The notes under the pieces: model-generated | The model's database searches: none | Seen by the model: only the letters and a program-made list of their open reading frames with translations | What the model was told of the DNA's origin: nothing | Source: Flavobacterium swingsii | Lineage (GTDB): Bacteria > Bacteroidota > Bacteroidia > Flavobacteriales > Flavobacteriaceae | DNA: 64,000 nucleotides | Assembly (NCBI RefSeq): GCF_900111965.1 | Contig: NZ_FOJT01000002.1 | Coordinates: 248,001 to 312,000, forward strand | Direction: 5' to 3' | Translations under genes and position numbers: made by a program | Part shown: piece after piece, positions 59,750 to 64,000 of the stretch | How the letters are laid out: every line of letters starts with the position of its first letter | Position numbering within the stretch: the stretch's first letter is position 1

Positions 59750-60847
59750 ATGAGAAAAATAACCGCCATTACTACTTTCTCCGTATTTCTTTTGATTTTT
59801 AATCAAAAAATGTGGTCACAAGATTCAATAAATAATTTAAAACCTAAAATTGACTTTTCGGGTTGTATTGAAACTTATTATAGTTACGATTTTAATAAAA
59901 CAGACATAGGAATTCGTCAGCCATTTTTGTATACCTATAACCGACACAATGAATTCAATATCAATTTAGGATTGGTTAAAGTTTCGGTTTCGAATGCAAA
60001 ATACAGAGCCAATTTAGCACTACAAGCAGGAACTTATGTTTCTGATAATTATACTGCTGAAGATGAAGAGTTGCGATTAATTAACGAAGCCAATGTTGGA
60101 ATTTCTTTAAATTTTAAAAATAATTTATGGTTAGATGCTGGAATTTTGCCTTCCCATATTGGTTTTGAAAGTGCCATTGGGGCTAATAATCAAAATCTTA
60201 CTCGTTCAATTTTAGCCGAAAACTCTCCTTATTTTTTAACAGGTGCAAAACTAACTTATGAGCCTTCCTCAAAATGGTTAATGTCAGTTTCAGTACTAAA
60301 TGGTTGGCAACGAATTAGAAGATTACAAGGAAATAGTTTGTTGAGTTTAGGAACACAATTAACCTATAAAAAATCGGATAAAGTAGTGTTTAATTGGAGT
60401 ACATTTATTGGATCTGATTCGCCAGATGCAGATAGAAAAATGCGTTATTTCAATAATTTATACTGTCAATATAAAGCAACAGATAAACTGAATTTTACGG
60501 TTGGTTTTGATGCCGGTTTTCAACAGAAATTTAAAAAAGCGAATGGATATTTTGTTTGGTACAGTCCGGTTTTAATTTCGCAATATCAACTTTCGGAAAA
60601 ATGGAGCAGCTCCTTACGATTAGAATATTATTCAGACAAGTACAATGTGATTGTAAATCCTTTGGCAACAGCTACTCCTTTTGAAGTTTCAGGAAGTTCA
60701 TTAAACTTTGATTATGCTCCGTTTAAAATGGCAAAAATTCGTTTCGAAGCACGATATTTAAATGCAAGTGAGACTATTTTTGTAAGGAATACATTTTTTA
60801 AAGAAGATAATTTAGCTTTAACAACTTCATTGTCATTACAGTTCTAA
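59750..60847 (+). CDS. Outer-membrane porin of the BBP2 (OmpL-like beta-barrel porin-2) family
   Basis: The 365-residue product has a signal peptide (to about residue 23, MWSQ). The start of the barrel is typical of the BBP2 family: KIDFSGCIETYYSYDFN, then PFLYTYNRHNEFNINLGLVKVS. Tyr and Phe strands alternate to a C-terminal LTTSLSLQF. Porins of this type are often in kdp loci of Bacteroidota, which fits a role in bringing K+ through the outer membrane. It follows kup by 14 bp. Its 3' end overlaps the convergent Coq4-like gene by 12 bp. Confidence 0.83.
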   Translation: MRKITAITTFSVFLLIFNQKMWSQDSINNLKPKIDFSGCIETYYSYDFNKTDIGIRQPFLYTYNRHNEFNINLGLVKVSVSNAKYRANLALQAGTYVSDNYTAEDEELRLINEANVGISLNFKNNLWLDAGILPSHIGFESAIGANNQNLTRSILAENSPYFLTGAKLTYEPSSKWLMSVSVLNGWQRIRRLQGNSLLSLGTQLTYKKSDKVVFNWSTFIGSDSPDADRKMRYFNNLYCQYKATDKLNFTVGFDAGFQQKFKKANGYFVWYSPVLISQYQLSEKWSSSLRLEYYSDKYNVIVNPLATATPFEVSGSSLNFDYAPFKMAKIRFEARYLNASETIFVRNTFFKEDNLALTTSLSLQF

Positions 60848-61435
60848 TTTTCGATTTGATATTTCTATATAAATTGAATATAAAAGCAAAAAAGGCAGTG
60901 TAACCAAAAGTAAAATAGAATAAATGGCTCCAAAGAAAATGAATAAGGTGAATAAAATCACATCCGTTAAATTTGGAGCTATATTTTTTTGATTGAGATT
61001 TAAAATTTCACGCAATTCGGAAATTTTCATATCCAGAGCTGTTTCGTTAGAAAACATATCGTAATACAAATTTTTTGTTCTTCTTCCTCTTGCGAATGCT
61101 CTCAAAACTCGTAGAAAATTGAAAGGTAATCCAACCATCACACCACTAGTATCGATTAAAAAAGCGGCCCAATATTTTTTACATCCTGAGGCAATTTCCC
61201 AAGTGCTAATTTCACTTTCGCCAATAATAGAAGTATCATATCCTGTTAATAAATGATGAATGTCGTGTTTCATTACTGCTTTTCGGCGGGCATCAAAATT
61301 TGGAAAATAGATATTAAACTTTGGAGTCAATTCAATTTTTACACTAGAGCTTTTTTGACCACCATCTAATCCTAAATTATTATCAATGTAAAATTGTTGA
61401 AGTAGTTCTCGGGGTGTTTGTTGCTCAATATTCAT
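60836..61435 (-). CDS. Coq4-like protein with HDxxHx11E zinc motif
   Basis: The 199-residue protein has the full Coq4 motif HDxxH-x11-E: His57, Asp58, His61, Glu73 in HDIHHLLTGYDTSIIGESE. In Coq4 this site binds a metal and removes the C1 carboxylate in ubiquinone synthesis. The surrounding sequence is like Coq4 (RRKAVMKHDIHHLLTG). Two hydrophobic helices near the C-terminus (about 150-190) would anchor it in the membrane. Flavobacteria use menaquinone, so a ubiquinone role is not expected, and the substrate is open. It overlaps the porin gene by 12 bp and follows sdaA by 23 bp. Confidence 0.72.
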   Translation of the reverse strand: MNIEQQTPRELLQQFYIDNNLGLDGGQKSSSVKIELTPKFNIYFPNFDARRKAVMKHDIHHLLTGYDTSIIGESEISTWEIASGCKKYWAAFLIDTSGVMVGLPFNFLRVLRAFARGRRTKNLYYDMFSNETALDMKISELREILNLNQKNIAPNLTDVILFTLFIFFGAIYSILLLVTLPFLLLYSIYIEISNRKLEL

Positions 61436-61458
61436 TTTTTAATGTTTATTCAAATTGA

Positions 61459-62886
61459 CTAACAATCTGCCATATTTACAGCAATTGCAAGACCACCTTC
61501 GGAAGTTTCTTTGTATTTATTATTCATGTCTTTAGCCGTTTGCCACATCGTATTCACCACTTTGTCTAAAGGAACTTTGGCATTTTTTGGGTCGGTTTCT
61601 AAGGCTAATTCGGCAGCATTTATGGCTTTTATGGCTCCCATAGTATTTCTTTCGATGCACGGAATTTGTACCAAACCACCAATCGGGTCACAGGTTAATC
61701 CCAAATGATGTTCCATAGCAATTTCAGCCGCCATAAGTACTTGTTCAGGAGTTCCGCCCATGAGTTCACAAAGTGCAGCCGCAGCCATGGCTGATGATAC
61801 ACCAATTTCAGCTTGACAACCGCCCATTGCAGCCGATATTGTTGCTCCTTTTTTGAAAATACTTCCTATTTCGCCAGCAACCATCAAAAATTGTTTGATT
61901 TCTTTTTCGCCAGCTTGATGGTTTTCAATTACTAAATAATACATCAAAACAGCAGGAATTACGCCAGCACTTCCGTTGGTAGGCGCTGTTACTACTCGTC
62001 CTAACGAAGCATTTACTTCATTTACCGCAAGGGCAAAACAAGAAACCCATTTTAGGATTTGACGAAATTTGACTTCGGTTTTTCTAATACATTCCAGCCA
62101 TTCTTGTGGGTTCGAATAATTGGCTAATCCGATTAGGTTTTGATGCATATCGAATGCACGTCGTCTTACATTTAATCCGCCGGGTAAAATCCCTTCACTA
62201 TGACAACCAATGTGCATACACTCTAGCATAGTGCTCCAAATTCGCATTAATTCATGGTGAATTTGTTCTTCAGAACGCATCGATTTTTCGTTTTCGTAAA
62301 CGATTTCAGATATTTTTTTATTTTCCTTAATACAATATTGCAAAAGTTCTTCTGCTAGATTTATTGGATAAGGAAAAGCACATTTTATTTCAATTTTTTT
62401 CTTAGCATTTGCTCGTTCTTCTTTAACCACAAATCCACCACCGATAGAGTAGAAGGTCGATTGGTATTCTTTTTCATCGGAAGTAAATGCTGTAAATGTT
62501 AAGCCATTGGCATGAAAAGGAAGGAAGTTCTTGTTGAAAACAATGTCTTGCAAAAAATAAAATGGAATGAGTTGCTTGTTACCCAAATTTATTTCCTTTT
62601 TGTCTTCAATATTTTTTATAATTCCAGAAATATTTTGCACCGGGATATATTCAGGATCTTGTCCGCTAAGTCCTAACATTATGGCTAAATCGGTTGCGTG
62701 ACCAGTTCCTGTTAACGAAAGAGAACCGTATAAATCGACTTTAACTCGAATGGTTTTGTCTAATATTTTTCTTTCAGTTAATTCGGCTAAAAATCTTTCG
62801 GCAGCACGCCAAGGCCCAAGCGTGTGTGAACTTGATGGACCAACGCCAATTTTTAACATGTCAAATACTGAAATACACTCTTCCAT
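61459..62886 (-). CDS. sdaA: L-serine ammonia-lyase, iron-sulfur type, single chain
   Basis: The enzyme converts L-serine to pyruvate and ammonia with a 4Fe-4S cluster. The 475-residue protein joins the beta-like N-terminal domain ([25 protein letters not shown]) with the alpha catalytic domain ([19 protein letters not shown], then [25 protein letters not shown]). The cluster Cys are in [16 protein letters not shown] and near the C-terminus (MADC). Length is normal for the fused form. It is minus strand and divergent from the last gene. Confidence 0.94.
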   Translation of the reverse strand: MEECISVFDMLKIGVGPSSSHTLGPWRAAERFLAELTERKILDKTIRVKVDLYGSLSLTGTGHATDLAIMLGLSGQDPEYIPVQNISGIIKNIEDKKEINLGNKQLIPFYFLQDIVFNKNFLPFHANGLTFTAFTSDEKEYQSTFYSIGGGFVVKEERANAKKKIEIKCAFPYPINLAEELLQYCIKENKKISEIVYENEKSMRSEEQIHHELMRIWSTMLECMHIGCHSEGILPGGLNVRRRAFDMHQNLIGLANYSNPQEWLECIRKTEVKFRQILKWVSCFALAVNEVNASLGRVVTAPTNGSAGVIPAVLMYYLVIENHQAGEKEIKQFLMVAGEIGSIFKKGATISAAMGGCQAEIGVSSAMAAAALCELMGGTPEQVLMAAEIAMEHHLGLTCDPIGGLVQIPCIERNTMGAIKAINAAELALETDPKNAKVPLDKVVNTMWQTAKDMNNKYKETSEGGLAIAVNMADC

Positions 62887-63006
62887 AAAACTGATTCTTT
62901 AGTATTACAAATATATGGTTTGTTTGATAAAGTTAGAATAATAATTATATATTAAAATCCTTCCTTTGCCATTATATTTTTCTATTTTTACAAATACTTT
63001 TTAACC

Positions 63007-63014
63007 TAATTTTG
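63007..63014 (+). promoter_or_regulatory. -7-like box overlapping the start of the last gene
   Basis: TAATTTTG lies 1 nt before the ATG at 63016, so transcription from it would start within the first codons. A second, less perfect TATTTTTA lies at 62983-62990 and would give a normal short leader; the latter may be the working one. Confidence 0.3.
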
Positions 63015-63015
63015 C

Positions 63016-64000
63016 ATGTCTAAATTTTTCAGATTTCAAGAATATAAAGCCTTATTTTATAGAATATTATTGGCTTTTTTGTTTTATTCTATTGCCAGAT
63101 TGGGTTTCTTTTTATACAATTATAAATTACTAAAAGTAGATTCTGTTTCAGAATATATATTGTTAGCTTATCATGGTTTGGTATTTGATACGACTGCGAT
63201 TTTGTATGTAAACGGATTGTTTATTTTACTTTCGATACTTCCATTTTGGATAAATACTTCAAAAAAATACCAAATTTTCCTTTTTTGGATTTATTTCCTT
63301 TTTAACGCTATCGCGTATGCAACGAATTTTATAGATTATATTTATTACCGATTTACTTATGCCAGAACTACGATTGCAATTCTAGATATTGCTAAAAACG
63401 AGACCAATAAAGGTAGTTTGTTTTCTCGTTTTATTGTAGATTATTGGCATGTTTATGTATTATTTTTTATACTATTATTCTTATGGATTTATCTGTACAA
63501 AAAAGTAAAAGTTGAAAATTTGCCCATTAATATTAATAAAATTAAATACTTTTTATATTCTGTAATTGGATTGTTAATTATTGCAACTCTTGCTATTGGT
63601 GGGATTCGTGGCGATTTTAAGAAAAGCACCAGACCTATTAATATGATTGATGCAAACCGATATGTTACAAAACCACAACATGCTGATATTGTTTTAAATA
63701 CGCCATTTGCATTAATCAGAACAATGAAAACTAATAGTTTTAAGAAGATTAATTTAGTATCTGAAGAACAAATAAATAATGCAATCCAGCCTATAAAACA
63801 ATACAAAAACAATCCTCTTACAAAACCCAATATTGTCGTTATTATTACCGAAAGTATGGGAAGAGAATATTTGGGTTCATTTAATAAAAATTATGCGATT
63901 CCCGATTACAAAAGTTATACACCATTTATAGATTCGTTAGCGCAACAAAGTTTAATTTTCACCAATGCTTTTGCAAACGGAAGCAAATCGATACACGGAA
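63016..64000 (+). CDS. LTA synthase / sulfatase-type membrane phosphotransferase, 5' part
   Basis: Only the first 328 codons lie in the window and no stop occurs before base 64000. The start has five hydrophobic helices (about 10-190). The beginning of an extracytoplasmic alkaline-phosphatase-fold domain follows: PNIVVIITESMGREYLGSFN with the metal Glu, then FANGSKSIHG, which likely carries the nucleophile Ser/Thr. This is the layout of LTA synthase and of phosphoethanolamine transferases. In a Gram-negative lineage it would transfer a phospho-group to a lipid or glycan. The substrate is unknown. Confidence 0.82.
   Translation, partial: MSKFFRFQEYKALFYRILLAFLFYSIARLGFFLYNYKLLKVDSVSEYILLAYHGLVFDTTAILYVNGLFILLSILPFWINTSKKYQIFLFWIYFLFNAIAYATNFIDYIYYRFTYARTTIAILDIAKNETNKGSLFSRFIVDYWHVYVLFFILLFLWIYLYKKVKVENLPININKIKYFLYSVIGLLIIATLAIGGIRGDFKKSTRPINMIDANRYVTKPQHADIVLNTPFALIRTMKTNSFKKINLVSEEQINNAIQPIKQYKNNPLTKPNIVVIITESMGREYLGSFNKNYAIPDYKSYTPFIDSLAQQSLIFTNAFANGSKSIHG

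Noticed and set aside
1-64000. tRNA or rRNA genes, CRISPR arrays, insertion sequences, phage genes
   Set aside because: I looked for T-loop like GTTCGAATCC words, regular spaced repeats, transposase-like and integrase-like proteins and found none; weak tRNA-like folds cannot be excluded without a dedicated search.

Overview
The window is chromosomal core sequence from a member of the Bacteroidota, almost certainly family Flavobacteriaceae and most like Flavobacterium. The support is indirect but consistent: low GC, no Shine-Dalgarno-like leaders, repeated -7 boxes of the form TAnnTTTG, a type IX secretion (T9SS) C-terminal sorting domain, a PorD/DUF4835 protein, an RprX/RprY two-component pair, DUF4834 and YfhO proteins, and a very acidic short protein typical of the genus. 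I see no transposase, integrase, phage gene, rRNA, tRNA or CRISPR array. No gene-free stretch exceeds 300 bp; the longest is about 264 bp (29718-29981) and contains a repeat.

Layout. 1-6.3 kb: end of dapA, then bamD, rpoZ, coaBC, porD, recN and fabV. 6.4-13.8 kb: a large secreted fibronectin-III protein, a GT2 glycosyltransferase with coaE, rprX-rprY and ytxJ. 13.8-15.8 kb: two poorly known minus-strand genes. 16-22.3 kb: pyrD, mvaB, guaB, rdgB and a cold-shock type DEAD-box helicase. 22.4-29.7 kb: an SRPBCC gene, a carboxypeptidase-regulatory-like protein, a sulfite exporter plus a persulfide dioxygenase-rhodanese fusion, trmH, a sirtuin, purB and an accessory membrane protein. 30-34.3 kb: an alpha-oxoamine synthase (sphingolipid/sulfonolipid entry enzyme), a TPR protein, a GNAT-fold protein resembling bacterial ceramide synthase, and an outer-membrane barrel. 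34.4-40.8 kb: DUF4834, YfhO, crcB, GT4, pyrR, pyrB. 40.8-45 kb (minus): acidic protein, deoxyhypusine-synthase-like enzyme, speA, a 54-codon upstream ORF, aroB. 45-51.6 kb: proline dehydrogenase, rnz, pdxH, rhlE, an arginase-family enzyme and a coiled-coil membrane protein. 51.6-55.3 kb (minus): panB, rluA-type gene, aldehyde dehydrogenase, membrane protein. 55.4-60.8 kb: an NTF2-like protein, then a potassium locus of KdpD-type kinase, KdpE-type regulator, Kup transporter and porin. 60.8-64 kb: a Coq4-motif protein, sdaA and the 5' part of an LTA-synthase/sulfatase-like gene.

Functional links. CoaBC, CoaE and PanB cover three steps of the pantothenate/CoA route. PyrD, PyrR and PyrB serve pyrimidine synthesis; GuaB, PurB and RdgB serve purine synthesis and sanitation. 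SpeA and the DHS-like enzyme point to polyamine (probably homospermidine) synthesis. PorD helps secrete proteins such as the 950-residue fibronectin-III protein.

The items most worth a second look are: a three-copy, about 85-bp structured intergenic element; a REP-like GC-rich insert kept in frame inside pyrD; a 10-bp inverted repeat bracketing an accessory gene; a perfect 54-bp palindrome; the KdpDE-Kup-porin locus without KdpFABC; the upstream ORF before speA; the possible sphingolipid/sulfonolipid gene group; and a Coq4 zinc-motif protein in a lineage expected to use menaquinone. I did not find an obvious wholly new multi-gene defence or mobile system.
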